Shown here in pieces: positions 34,472 to 51,277 of a stretch of DNA of 64,000 nucleotides. The DNA comes from Cafeteria roenbergensis (taxonomy: Eukaryota > Sar > Bigyra > Bicosoecida > Cafeteriaceae): contig VLTN01000006.1 in assembly GCA_008330645.1 (NCBI GenBank), positions 186,001 to 250,000 on the forward strand, written 5' to 3'. How positions within the stretch are numbered: position 1 is the first letter of the stretch; every line of letters starts with the position of its first letter. Position numbers and translations under genes: made by a program. The notes under the pieces are model-generated. The model worked only from the letters and a program-made list of their open reading frames with translations. It did not search any database and was not told the origin of the DNA.

Positions 34472-35780
34472 ATGCACATCACCGTCCAGAAGCCGTCCAA
34501 GAAGGGCGACACAAAGGAGTGCAAGTTCGTGGCCAACGATGCCATGACCGTCGAGCAGCTCAAGGACCTCATTGCCGTCGAGTGTGAGTGGCGCCCAAGC
34601 TGCCAGCGCACAGACCGCCCTCGCCTCCCAATCGGTGCAGTCTGGGCTCGCGGCGCCGCCTCGTGTCAGCCCAGCTGGGGCGGCTGGGCTGCCCGTGGTG
34701 CACGTGCCAACAGCGCGAGGCGGCTGCCGCTCACTGGCGACCAGACTGGCCGCGCTCCGCCCTCCCCCCCCCCCCCGGCTCGCAGTCAAGGTGCCGCCTA
34801 ACTCGCAGGCCCTCAAGTTTGCCAACCCCAAGTGGAAGGAGGGCGACTCGAAGGGTGACAAGGTCGTGCGCCTGAACAAGCTGCTCGAGACCGTCGGTGA
34901 GCACGCATTCGATTCCCGACGCCTAGCTGCTTGCCCAGCGCGCAGCGTGGCTTGTGGTCGCCTCTTGCCGCGCGCCATGTGGTCGCAGCCGCGGCGTTCC
35001 CTTCACTGTCGCGGCGCCTTCGCCCCGTCTGCTTTCCCTGGTCGCGCAGGCGAGCTCAAGGCCAAGGGCCTGTCGCCGTCTGTCCCCCTGGAGCTCAAGA
35101 ACCTTGGCATGCAGGTGCCCTACCGCTGGTTCTTCCTGACCGAGTACTTCGGCCCCATGCCCATCATGGCCTACCTCTCCACCCGCCCCGAGCTCGTCTA
35201 CGGCAAGGGCGCCGCCGACGCCCCCCTCCCGCTGGTCACCTCCCTGGCCGTCTACGCCTTCATCCTGCACTTCGTCAAGCGCGAGCTGGAGACCCTCTTC
35301 GTGCACAAGTTCTCCAAGCCCAGCGTGCCGGTCTTCAACATCGTCCGCAACAGCGCCTACTACTGGGGCTTCGCCGCCGCTGTGGCCTACTTCGTCTGCC
35401 ACCCCCAGGCCACCCCCGTGTCCGAGAACCTCGGCCTCATCGCCCTCGGCGGCATGGCCGTGATGGAGCTCGGGAACCTCGCCGTCCACCTCTGGTTCTC
35501 CATGCAGCGCAAGGCAGACAAGGACGCCGCCCGCCCCGTGCCCGCTGGCTCCCTCTTCTTCGTCTCCTGCCCCAACTACTTCTTCGAGATCGCCGCGTGG
35601 TGCTTCTTCTCCGTCATGGTCAACAACCACCCGGCGTCGTGGGCCTTCACCCTCGTCGGCGGCGGCCAGATGGCCCTCTGGGCCATGGACCGCCACAAGG
35701 CGTACATCAAGCAGGAGAAGAAGGAGGGTGGCCCCCCTGTGGCCCGCCGCCGCTCCGCCCTCGTGCCCTTCCTGTGGTGA
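34472..35780 (+). CDS. TECR: Very-long-chain enoyl-CoA reductase (TECR/TSC13)
   Basis: TECR reduces trans-2-enoyl-CoA, the last step of each very-long-chain fatty-acid elongation cycle, in the endoplasmic reticulum membrane. Three exons, 34472-34583, 34786-34896 and 35050-35780, give 317 residues (human 308). The N-terminal 80 residues form the ubiquitin-like region seen in the family. The steroid 5-alpha-reductase-type membrane domain follows, with FLTEYFGP, the HFVKRELETLFVHKFS segment carrying conserved Lys/Arg/Glu, NSAYYWGF, and near the end SCPNYFFEI then the tail basic KxK region. Several hydrophobic spans are evident. A 13-C run precedes the exon 2 acceptor. It lies tandem to the SH3 gene with about 290 bases between stop and start. 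Confidence 0.95.
34764..34776. repeat. C13 homopolymer at TECR intron 1 acceptor
   Basis: Thirteen consecutive C directly precede the cgcag acceptor, serving as the polypyrimidine tract although it contains almost no T. Confidence 0.9.
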
Positions 35781-35964
35781 GCCCGGCACCCCACGGCCTT
35801 TTCGTGGCTTCCTCCCGCGCCGCAGTCGTGTGCGAGAGCCGCGTGTGCTCACGCTGACCAGCGCGCATGCCAGCCCTCAACCGTGCCCCGCGCCTCGCTC
35901 GTCGCTGCACGCCGCTTGGCTCCGGTGTGGTCCTTGCCACTCCCACACACGCACAAGCTCGCAC

Positions 35965-38577
35965 TCATCGCCTCTCGCGACTGGCCGCTCGTCTGTCGTC
36001 AGCCAAACCGCGTCGCTCATCGTGCTCCCTGCCACGATGCCCGCGCCCATCCTCGAACCGCCCGCCAGAGCCACTGCGGCGATCATGTTGGCCGCGGTCG
36101 CCGTACCCGCCGCGGTCGCTGTACCCGCCGCGGTCGCTGTACCCGCCGCGGTCGCTGTACCCGCCCCGGTCGCCGTACCCGCCCCGGTCGCCGTACCCGC
36201 CGCGGTCGCCGTACCCGCCCCTGTCGCCGTACCCGCCCCGGTCGCCGTACCCGCCCCGGTCGCCGTACCCGCCGCGGTCGCCGTACCCGCCCCGGTCACG
36301 CCCGCCCCTACGATCACTGTAGTTGTCACCCCGGTCGGAGTGCCTCCCGACAGCCTCTCCCTGTCCGCCGTGCCTCCGACGCGTGCCCGCCTCCAGGCCT
36401 CCCTCGGCCACGAGTCCTCCCCTCGCACGGTCGTACATCCTCCTGGCAGCACCCGCAACGCCAAGAGAATCGTCTCCGCGGCGAGTCGTGTCCTCTGCAG
36501 CAAGGTGCGTCCATTTCGTCCGGCTGCGGCGCCCGAAGTCACGCACCTGCATCACGCGGGGCATGGCGGCCTTGTCCACGCGGTCGTTGCCAGTAGCAGC
36601 CGCAGCGTATTCGCCAGCGCGCCTGCGAACGTCATCGGCGTCCTGAACCGAAGACTCGTCCTGCGAGGGGCGGGCGGTGGAGCAGCGGGGGAAGGCGGGG
36701 CGGGGGGTGGTTTGCAACAGCTGGAGGCCGCGGCACGCATGCCAGTGGCAGCAACGCACCGGAGCCACAGGCAAGAGCGGGCGAGCGTGCGGCGACCCTC
36801 CAGCACGGCCCTCACCATGTAGAACGCGCCTCGGTGGAAGAACTTTTGCATGAAGCCGCGCTTCGTTTTGGCCTTTTCTTGGGCAGGCAGCAGCCCCTGG
36901 GCGCGAAGGGCGCGGTTCTCGGCCTCCCGCTCTTCGTCGGTCATCGCGCGGCGCCGAGCCGTCTCTCGCGCCTCCCTCTGGCGCTCGGCCTCCTCGTCGC
37001 GGTCGCGGCGGAGCCTCGCGAGCTCGCGGGCCTGCCACGCCTCGAATTCGGCATCCACGTCCTCTGGCCGGTCTGTGTCGTCCGGCTTGCCCGGGTCGGC
37101 CGCTGCGTCGGCAGCCTCAGCGGCCGCCTTGGCCTCGGCCTCGCGCATCACCTCCTCCGCGACCATTGCGCGCGTCTCTAGAACTCGCGCCTCCCGCTCC
37201 GCCTTGGCCTTGGCCTCCTCCGCGGCTTCCTCCTCTTCCTCCTGTTCGGCGGTCTTGGTGGTGGTCCGCTGGGCGCGTGACCGGAACACGGGCCGGAACG
37301 CCCTGGACGCCCCCACTCTGCCCTCGCTATCGGAGGAGCTGTCGCTGCCGCTGTCGGATCCGCCACCGGAGCCGTCCTCGTCGCTGCTGACGTCGCCTTC
37401 CCCCGCCAACCGCGCCGCTCCCGTGGAACTCGCCACAAGCCTCACCGGCGCCGCATCGACGGCCCGCACCTCGTCGGCAAACACCGCCTCCAGCGGCGCA
37501 GCCGGCGCCCCCGTGGGGTGCCTGCCCAGAGCATCGCCGCCCCCCCCAAACGAAGCCGACGTCCCCGGTGCATTCGGGGCCGAGGCCACGCCCGCAGCCG
37601 CAGGAGCCGCTTCGGCAGCGCCAGCTGCGGCTGCGGCCTCTGCCTCCGCCCTGGCCTTGGCCTGCATGCGCGCCCTGGCCCTTGCCCGGGCGCTGGACCG
37701 GTCTGTCGCCGCAGCAGGGGCAGGGGCTGGGCCAGCGCCTCCAGGACCGCTGCTCTCCGACAACGCTGGCACTGAGCCTCGAGCTGTCTCGGAGTGCCGC
37801 GCACCGCCGCCGCCGGCAGCCGCACTGCCACTGAAGGAGCTTGAAGACTCTCCGCCCCCAGCGGCAGCAGCGCTGCCCTCGTCGTCCTCGTCGTCCTCGC
37901 CCTCGTCGCTCGACACGTCACTGCCACTCGCCAACCTCGCGACCGGTGCAGCCGCGGGACGCGCTACCGATGCAGCCAGCACCGATGACCTGCTTCCCCC
38001 CGATCCGACCGCCTGGCGCTCCGCGCTGCGCCCATCCGGCGACGGGAGCGCAGCGCCGCTGAGGGCCTGTGCCTCCTTGCGCTTGCGCTGCAGGATCTGG
38101 GCCAAAACGGGGTTGGCTAGCACCGCGGCCGCAGCCGCTGCATCGGAACGGCCCGCATCAGCCTGCGGGGCTGCGCTGGGAGCGTCGTTCGGTTCAGCGT
38201 CGAGCTCCAGCGAAGGCTGTTGGCCCTCGACTGCTCGAGCCCCGGCCGCCGTCTCCCAAGTCGGGGCCTGGCCCGGACGATAGCGCAGCACCTGCTTTCC
38301 AGCCTCCAGCCGTGGGCGAAACGCTTCGATCTTGTCCCTGCGGCGGTCTCGGACGGGCAGGCGGGCGAACACGACGAGCGAGGGCAGTCGGTGAGGAGGC
38401 TGAACGAACGAGCCCCGCGCACGGCTCCAGCCACCGCGGCACCCTCGCCCCGCAGAACGGGCCGATGGCACACACGAGCTGCCTCGTGCCGCGTGCGCAA
38501 AGGCTCTCTCACGCGTCTGCCTTGCGCTTCTGCGCGACCCCGCCAAGGAGCTTGCTGTCGAGGAACTCGTGGGCCAT
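35965..38577 (-). CDS. MFAP1: Microfibrillar-associated protein 1 homologue (MFAP1), spliceosomal B-complex protein, with RGG-repeat tail
   Basis: MFAP1 (yeast Spp381-related) joins the spliceosomal B complex in the nucleus. Three exons, 38577-38513, 38337-36816 and 36660-35965, give 760 residues (human about 440). The diagnostic block straddles the last intron: [13 protein letters not shown] ends exon 2, and [19 protein letters not shown] with DTT follows in exon 3. The N-terminal [10 protein letters not shown] corresponds to the conserved VKRYVSGKRP segment. The middle is acidic and Ser/Ala-rich with a Glu/Arg-rich helix ([17 protein letters not shown]). Beyond the family's normal end is a Gly/Arg tail with 11 tandem DRGGY(G/S) units. 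The 65-nt first exon is inferred: the frame stays open upstream of the ATG, and no upstream exon was proved. It is convergent with TECR and divergent from the QRICH2-like gene. Confidence 0.88.
36092..36298 (-). repeat. 18-bp minisatellite, 11 units, coding [12 protein letters not shown]
   Basis: Eleven copies of an 18-base unit in the last exon of MFAP1, each translating to six residues of the form DRGGYG, with three consecutive units reading DRGGYS. Unit sequences differ at a few third positions (gccgcgg versus gccccgg, and gct versus gcc), so they are not a perfect recent duplication. Confidence 0.93.
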
Positions 38578-39059
38578 GGCAGCGTCGCCGTCCAGGGGCA
38601 AGACCCCCTGCAGCAGCTCGACTATGAGGCGGACTGTGTCCCAGGAACCTGCCCGCACAGCCCCTCCCTGGTGCACCGCCCGGCGCTGCTTGGCTCCGCA
38701 GTTCCGCCTTTGCCGCAGCCAGCTCTGCCAGTCGGTGGGCGCAGCCGAGTGACGGCTTGCGCAGGCATGCAGGCTCAGCCCGTGGCGGGTGAGCCAATGA
38801 GAGCGAGGCCCCCGCCCAAGCGCCCACTGCAGCAAAGGGGCGACGTCTTCCCGGTGGCGCGCTTGCGCGGCGCCTCGCAGCCTGCCCGCGCACGCGTGCT
38901 TGGAAGTCCGACGTGCAATTCTCTGGGTGCAATAAGCAAAAGCACACAGAAACGGCGCCGCTCTGCCGACGGTGGCGCCGCGCCCAGAGCGGCGCCCGCA
39001 CACGCTGTGAGCCGGCCAGCGCACCCCGCAGCGCCTCCCCGCTTCCCGGGGCTGGTGCC
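38578..39059. promoter_or_regulatory. Intergenic 5' region between divergent MFAP1 and QRICH2-like genes
   Basis: About 480 bases between outward-facing starts. On the minus strand the frame of MFAP1 exon 1 stays open here and contains a plausible helix (TVRLIVELLQGVLPLDGDAA) just before the chosen ATG, so the MFAP1 start could be further upstream. No other feature is visible. Confidence 0.45.
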
Positions 39060-42000
39060 ATGGCCGCAGAGAGCCCGGCCTCCTCGGACCCGTTCGTTCT
39101 CCAGGCCGACGGCCCTGCCGTGCAACCTGGGGCCGAAGCGGAAGCAACGCAGGGAGCGAGCGCCTCGGCGGGCTTCGACCTGGACGCGCTCGTCGCGCTG
39201 TCGTTTGGCCCGCTGAAGGGCGTGCTGGCTCACCTGCTGGAGCGCGTGGACCGCCAGGAGGCGGCCATTGCCAAGCTGACTGTTGCAGAGCCGGCAGATG
39301 GCGCCGACGGCAAGGAGGGAACGTGAGGCCCCCCGCCGCCAGTGCGCTGGTCGTGCCCCGGGACTTTGAGGAGCAAACGGGTGGCTCCCGGTGGCTAGGC
39401 CCCTTGGGTTTGTCGGCGGCGGGCTGCGGGGGCGCGCTCTCGGCTTGCCGCGAATCCGCTTCGCGTCGGTTGCGGGGGCATCTCGGCGACAAGTTGTCGC
39501 GGCCCTGCAGCGCCTGTCGCGTGGGCAGGGCTTGGTCTGCGGTGTGCAGCAGCCGCACCGCGCTCTCGCGCGTGCGTCTCGGCGCCAAGGGTGGCGTTGC
39601 GCCTTGCGACGGTGCGCGAGTCGCAATTGCCGCCGGCGGGGTCCTGCCGCCCTGGCCCTGCCCGCCCTTGCCTCCCGCACTCCCGCCGCCAGGGCCCCGA
39701 CACCCAGCTGTGCCCGGCCTGCGGGATCGCGAGAGCCCTGTCTTGCCTCTCGGCCAAGCGCAGCGCCGACCCTCGCCAGTTTCCACGAGCCCGCCTCCGC
39801 CCGCGTCCGTCCGCTGCGCGAGTCATACTGCGCGATGCGCTTTGTGCCCCCCCCCCCCCAGCCCCCAGCCCCCTGCGCCGCTGCGCCCGCATTCCCGGCC
39901 GCGTCAAGCCCGCCACCCCCGCGTGTCGTCCTCTCGCTGTGCCTCGCGTCCGCAGCGATGCCGCCAACGCAGCGGACCGCCTCGCCGCTCTCGAGCGGCA
40001 CCTCGGTATCGACGGCAAGGACGGTGATGACGCGTCAACCGTCCCCGTTCTCGAGCGCGTCAGGTCGCTGGAAGGCTTTTGCGGCTTAGGGCCGGACGTC
40101 ATTGGTGCAGACGGCACCAGCTCCGTCGACGGCGCTGCAGGCCCTGGCGGCCTGAGCGGCCTCGAGGGACGCGTTGGCGCCGCGGAGTCCAAGATTGGTG
40201 CTGGCTCGGACGGGGACGACGGCTCTACCCTGGTTGATCGTCTTGTGGCACTGCAGGCGCGCGTGGGCGAGCTTGAGGCCGCGGCAGCCTCGGCTGGGGG
40301 CGCGGGCTCGGGCGCGGATGCGGACTCCGCCTCTGGCGACGGAAAGGCGGTTTCGCGGGCGGAGTTCGAGGCGCTGGACAAGCGCGCGACGGACAGCGAG
40401 GCGCGCCTCGACGCACTGGAGAAGGCCGTGGCAGAGGCGCAGCGCACGGCCAGCGAGGCTAAGCAGTCGGCTGATCGCGCCGCTGAGGGCGCCGACGGGC
40501 TGGGGAAGGCTGTGAGGGCGCTGGGTGACCACTCGGCGCAGATCGCGTCAGAAGAGTCACTGGAAGGGGTGTCTGCCGCAGAGGGGTCCGTCGGGCGCCT
40601 TCGCAGCTCTCGCCGGCTGGGCTCTGGCAAGCTGACTCGCCCGCTGTCCGGCAAGTCCTCCCCCGGCAGAGCCAGCGATGGCGAAGTCGCCGAGGTGCTT
40701 GGGTCGATGCGGCCAGGATCAGGCTCCGGCGCAGCCAAGCAGGCCCTGGAGGAGGCGCGGGCTGCTCGCGCCGCGGCCGACAAGGCGAGCGGCGAGGCCG
40801 CTGACGCGCTGGCCAGGCTGGGCCAGCTGGCAGACGAGCTCGCCGCGCTCAAGGAGGCCGCTGCGGCGGACCGCGAGGCTGCCAAGGAGGAGCGGGATGG
40901 CGCCCGGCGCAGGGCCGAGGAGGCCGCAGCGGAGGCAGAGGCGCGGCGGAAGCGCCTGGCAGAGGCGGCAGCCGATGGGGGCGGGCAGGGCGGAGGTGCC
41001 GGAGCGGACGAGATCGCAGCAGCGCTGGGGTCGATCGACCAGGTGGCCGCAGCCCAGCGGCGCATGCAGGGCGAGCTGGAGCGGCTGGCCAAGGCCGCGG
41101 AGCGCGCCGGCGAGACGGCGGACCAGGCTGCCTCCGCAGCCCGCAACGCCCAGCGCAGCGCGGCGGCGGCAACGCTGTCCGCGGGAGGAGGCGAGTCCAA
41201 GGCAGACGACGACGGCTCCGGCCGAGGCAACGGGGCCGTGGGCCCGGCGGCCGCTCGAAGCATGGCGGCCGCGACGGCCGTGTCCCTGGGCCTGCTCACT
41301 GGCCTGGCGCGCGCCTCGGCCGGCACGGCGGGGGTGCCGCAGGAGCGGGTGGAGGAGCTGGCGGGCCCAGCCGACGGGGCAGTGGAGTCGCTCAAGGCGC
41401 TGGTGTCGTCACTGGAGGAGGGGGCTCTGGTTGGAGGCTCCTCCTCCTCCTCGGGAGGCAGCGGTGGCGAAGCAGCTGGCGGTGGCGGCGCGGCGGGCAG
41501 CAGCGCCGATGGCGCCGACGGTGCCGACGGTGCCGACGGAAAGCTGAGCTGGTCCACGGCATCAGTGCTCTCGGCGGTGTCCGAGGCCAGCGCGGAGGTG
41601 GGCGCCGCCCTTGACCGCCTGCTCGAGGAAACCGGCCCTCTCGCGCAGGCCAAGGCCAGCCAGAGCGACATGGCGGCCCTCCGCCGGCTCATCGGGCACG
41701 TCGAGGCTGAGGTCGGTCGAGCCCAAGGAACCGTGAGGGAGCTGCGGCAGCGCACGGAGGAGCAGGTGGCCGCGCTGCTGACGGGGGCGGGTGGCGCTCT
41801 GCCGGCCTCGGCGGCCTCGGCAGCGGGCGCCGGCCCCGGCGGGGCAGCAGGCGGCGGGGGCATGGGCGGCTTCGGCGACGCCGAGGCGACGGACGAGGAG
41901 GTGGCCGCACTTTGGGACGCCCTGGCCCAGAAGGCCGACGTCAGCGAGATCCGGGGGCTTGCGTCGCTGGAGGCGCTGCGCTCCAAGGTGGACCGGAGGG

Positions 42001-42512
42001 AGCTGGCCAGGCTCAAGGGCCTGCTTGACAAGCTCTGGCGGCACGTGGAGGCGCAAGGGAAGGGCCCCAACCGCTCGGGCGACTTCGCCTTCCTGTCCGG
42101 AAAGCCCCTGAAGGACTACCGCTGCCTCAGCTGCGGCACCCAGCTCGAGGGCATGACAGAGCCGCCCACGTTCCACGTGGCGACGTCGGCGATGCCCCCC
42201 GGGACCCTGCGCCGCCGCAGCCCCCAGCCCCCGTCGCGCGGCCCCAGCCCCGTCCTCGGCGGGGCGCAGTCCGTCGTCCTCCCCAACGGCACCGTGGTCA
42301 GACGGCCGGGGCCGCTGCACGCCTCGGCAGCGGCGGCGGCGGGAGACGACCCCCGGTCAACAGGCGGCACGCCCATTCGACGCCCGCCATCCGCCAAGCG
42401 CCGGTCCGCGCTCAAGCGCCAGAGCGACTCCGCCACCGCCACTGGAGGCAACACGGCGAGCGCGTCGGCTCTGCACCCCATCGACGGCCTGACGCTGCCG
42501 GCCATCGCGTGA
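39060..42512 (+). CDS. Coiled-coil protein resembling QRICH2/DUF4795, probable flagellar protein
   Basis: Two exons, 39060-39322 and 39956-42512, joined in phase 2, give 939 residues. It opens with FDLDALVALSFGPLKGVLAHLLERV, continues with heptad-rich coiled coil (AADRLAALERHLG, AEFEALDKRATDSEARLDALE) and Ala/Glu-rich helices to about residue 780. A second block of coiled coil (EEVAALWDALAQKADVSEI, ELARLKGLLDKLWRHVE) precedes a CxxC motif, CLSCG at about 811-815, and a Ser/Pro/Arg-rich tail. The arrangement of KAD-x-SE-type coiled coil, LWxxL and a following CxSC pair is what I know from the DUF4795 domain of QRICH2 and related sperm-flagellum proteins. That identification is inference from pattern. 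Gly/Ala/Asp repeats (GADGADGADG) occur near 490. Confidence 0.65.
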
Positions 42513-42799
42513 GCCGGCATCAGGGCCGGAAATCGCGCGCCGCAGCTTCTGCTGCGAGCTGCCAAGCGCGCAAAGCGAGGGTCTGTCGCGTCGAAACGCG
42601 CGGCCCTGCTGAGTGGCGCCAATGCCCCTGCAAGCTGCGTTGGTTGCGTGAATCCTCCACCGGAGCCGCCGCTCAAGTTCGTGGGTGCCCTTCGCCGACA
42701 ATGAGTGCCCAAACTGCAACGCCTAGCACACATCATGGCCTCCGCCCAACCCCCCGCCCTGGGCCACGCGTGAAGCCACCCGAGCCCGTGACAACTCGC

Positions 42800-44886
42800 T
42801 TAGCGCTGCTGGCGGCGGACAGGCGCGGCGCAAGACTCCTGATCAGGTGCCGCCGCTGGCTTCCCCGCCGGCCGCGGCGATGAGGGCGCGGCGCCGCTGT
42901 TGGCCGTGTCATGGGCACGCCGCGGTCGGACGCTCGGGGCGTCTTCGGCGCTGCCCTCGTCCGTTCGGCCCCGCTTGGACCGGCGCCGGCCGGTCGGGTG
43001 CCCGGCGCCGGGCTCGTCGCTGGGCAGGGGAGTCGGGGGCGAGGCGGCTGGGCCTCCGTCAACCGCGCCAGCTGCCGCGTCCTTTGAGCGGCCGAGCGGA
43101 CGCGCGTGGCCCACCACGACAGGCGCAACCGTTGCTGCAGCCGTGAGGCGCTGGAGGTGCGTGGCCTGCGCCGAGGAGGCAGCCTGCCCCGACACCGAGG
43201 CAGCGATCCAGGGGTGGAGCAGCGCCTCGGCCGCCGTGAGGCGGTCGCTCTCTGGGCACACTAGCTGCTTCACGAGGCTCCAGCCAGCCTCGCTGACCTC
43301 CACCGGGGCGCCAGGGGTGAGGGGGTGCGTGAGAGAGGTGCTGGGCGGCGCCGACCCCGGCGAGGCGGGCTTCAGCACCACCCCAGCCGGCAGCGGGAGT
43401 TCGAAGCCCGGCCTGCCCGTGGCAAGGATCTGCTCCTTCAGCGAGGCCATGCCCCCTCGCCGGGGAACGGTCCAGGGAAGCTGGCCGGTGAGGAGCTCGT
43501 GGAGAATGACCCCAGCCGCAAAAGTGTCCGCTCGGCTGTCGTACCCCAAGCCGGCAAGCAGCTCCGGCGCCATGTACAGCGGCGTGCCGCAGCGAGTGCC
43601 TGTGCGGTCCGCGAACTTGGCAAGGCCTGCGGGTGCAGCAGGGAGGGGGTCGCGTTGGTCGAGACGCCATGGCATGCAACGATGAGCGGAGCGGCTGGTA
43701 GGCGGAAAGGCCGGTGGCAGCAACGCCGACGGTGGCGGCGGCGGTAGCCGGGGGAGGGCAACGCTGGGCGGACCTGCGCCTCATGTGCGCGTCTTGCATC
43801 GACGATCGAGGGTGATGGGGGGGGGGGCTGTGTTGCCCCCTTCGCTTGTGCGCGCGCCGGGAGCGAGCCTGCCGCTCCCGCCCGTGCAAGGCTCTGGCTG
43901 CAGCTGCAACGAGCCAGAGGGGCCTCACCAAAGTCAGCGATGCGAATGAGCGGCAGAGCCTCTGCAGACCCGCGGGCGGACGGCGTGGAAGGACTCTGAA
44001 CCAGCACGTTCGCGGGCTTGACGTCCCTGTGAATGACGCCCTTCTCGTGGAGGTAGGCGAGGCCCCGCAGCAGCGACGCCGCGATGCCGCGGCAGGCGCG
44101 GTCTGAGAGCCGCTGCCCCGCCGCCTTGATACGGGCCAGCGAATCGTCCAGCCCGCCGCCGTCGCAAAAGTCCGTCACGATGATGACGTAGGCTGGGGTG
44201 TCCGCGGCGTGGGTCAGGCCCAGCACGTTCGGATGGCGCATTGCTGCCAACACCTGCGCTTCTGCGAGGACTTCTGCGGGGTTTGTGCCGGCGGCCGCGG
44301 CGCCAGCTTTGCTGATCACCTTGGCGGCGACTTGGAGGCGACGACCGCCGCGCTCGCGTGCGTGCCAGCACACCCCAAACGTTCCGCGGCCCACTTCGCG
44401 GAGAAACTCGTACCTGCCGAGCACATCGTGCTCCGCGGCCTGGGAAAAGAGGCTGCGCATGGCGCTCGGCCCGCTGCCAAGCTCGACCTGAATGGCGAAA
44501 TGCGGTGAGTCCAGCGAGCCGTCTCCGAACGCCGAGGTCGTCACGCCTGCCGCGGGCGCGCCTTGCGGGCTGACCAGGAGGATTTCGGCGCCGTGGTGGA
44601 TTGCCAGCGAGCTGCCACGCTCCAAGCGGCGCCACTCGCTCGTGCTCGAATGGCGCGCAAAGACTCCCAGCTGCGACGTGACTGCGAGCCGGACTGACGG
44701 CCCCTCCCCGGCTGCGCCCGCCGAAGCGACAATCGTTGCGTGCAACCGTGACACCGAAGGAAGCACGACGTGGCACTGGCAGGAGGCGGCGCGGCCGATG
44801 GAAATTGTGCCGGGCACGCTTGTTGCCGCGCCTGAAAAAGAAGGCGTGAGAGGCACAAGCCGGACTTCGGCACCCCCTGCCGACAT
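42800..44886 (-). CDS. FHA-domain serine/threonine kinase (CHK2-like)
   Basis: Two exons, 44886-43929 and 43626-42800, joined in phase 1 at the DFG glycine, give 594 residues. An FHA-like domain covers about 10-110 with GR at 31-32 and SRLHA at 46-50, the pThr-binding signature. The kinase starts near 160: GRGTFGVC at 166-173, Lys189, HRDVKPAN at 286-293, DFG at 318-320 and CGTPLYMAPE around 332-341. FHA followed directly by a CAMK-like kinase is the CHK2/Rad53 architecture of DNA-damage signalling. The last 130 residues are disordered with a basic patch (RRRSKRGR) that could be a nuclear signal. There is no clear SQ/TQ cluster before the FHA domain, so CHK2 orthology is not proved. The intron holds an 11-C run on the coding strand. 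Confidence 0.8.
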
Positions 44887-45175
44887 GGCCCAGACCAGCC
44901 GGCACTAGCGGCGGATTCAGGCAGCGGCCGTGTGCGTTCGCCGGGGCAGCTGGCCGTGGCAAGGGCGGGAGTGTCTCGCTCCCGGCTCTGCAGCCGGGAA
45001 AATGCCCCGCAGTTGCCGAGCGCTTGGGACGGGCGCGCCTCGTGCTGGCCCCACCTGCTGCGTGTGGTTGCGGGGCGGACGGTCCTCTCGCTTGCCAGCA
45101 AGGTCTGCTCTCAGTGGCGATTTGACGCGCTCCTTGGCGCGCGCTCTGAGGCGGCGCTGCACATGGGTGCGCGGC

Positions 45176-50874
<5,699 letters not shown>

Positions 50875-51277
50875 GCGATCTGCAGACCAGGGGCACACGG
50901 ACAAGACTCAGAGCACTTGCCCCGGCGCTTCATGTCCGCGTGGGGCTCGAGCTTTGGCGCTGCAGATGGGCTGGAGCAGAATTGGTTTACTCACTCCTCG
51001 CCGCTGCCAGCGACTGCTTGTTGATGCGGCGGTGCTTCTGGTGGTCTGACATGGCAGCCAGCCCGCGCCCCCCGGGCCGCGCGCGACAGGCTGGCGCCGC
51101 GGCAGGGTGGATGCTTGCAATGCTGGTTTGCTGCGTGATGGCTCTGCCTCTGCCCACACGCGCGCACGCTCGCTGCTTTCATTCGGAGCTCAATGGCCGC
51201 ATGCCACGACCTGGGGCTCTGCGGCTCGCAGGGGCACGGGGCCATGCCGACACCGGCAGACGGGGCACGTCGCGCAA
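50875..51277. promoter_or_regulatory. Intergenic region: promoter of the giant repeat protein, 3' end of UBR1-like gene
   Basis: About 400 bases between the UBR1-like stop and the next start, both genes reading leftward. I see no repeat or RNA gene. An unannotated short first exon of the downstream gene could lie here. Confidence 0.4.

Noticed and set aside
35883-36596. Plus-strand and alternative-frame tandem repeat proteins (PVAVPA and RRGRCTR types) over the minisatellite
   Set aside because: They are other-frame readings of the 18-base repeat that belongs to MFAP1, whose frame is fixed by the conserved exon upstream.
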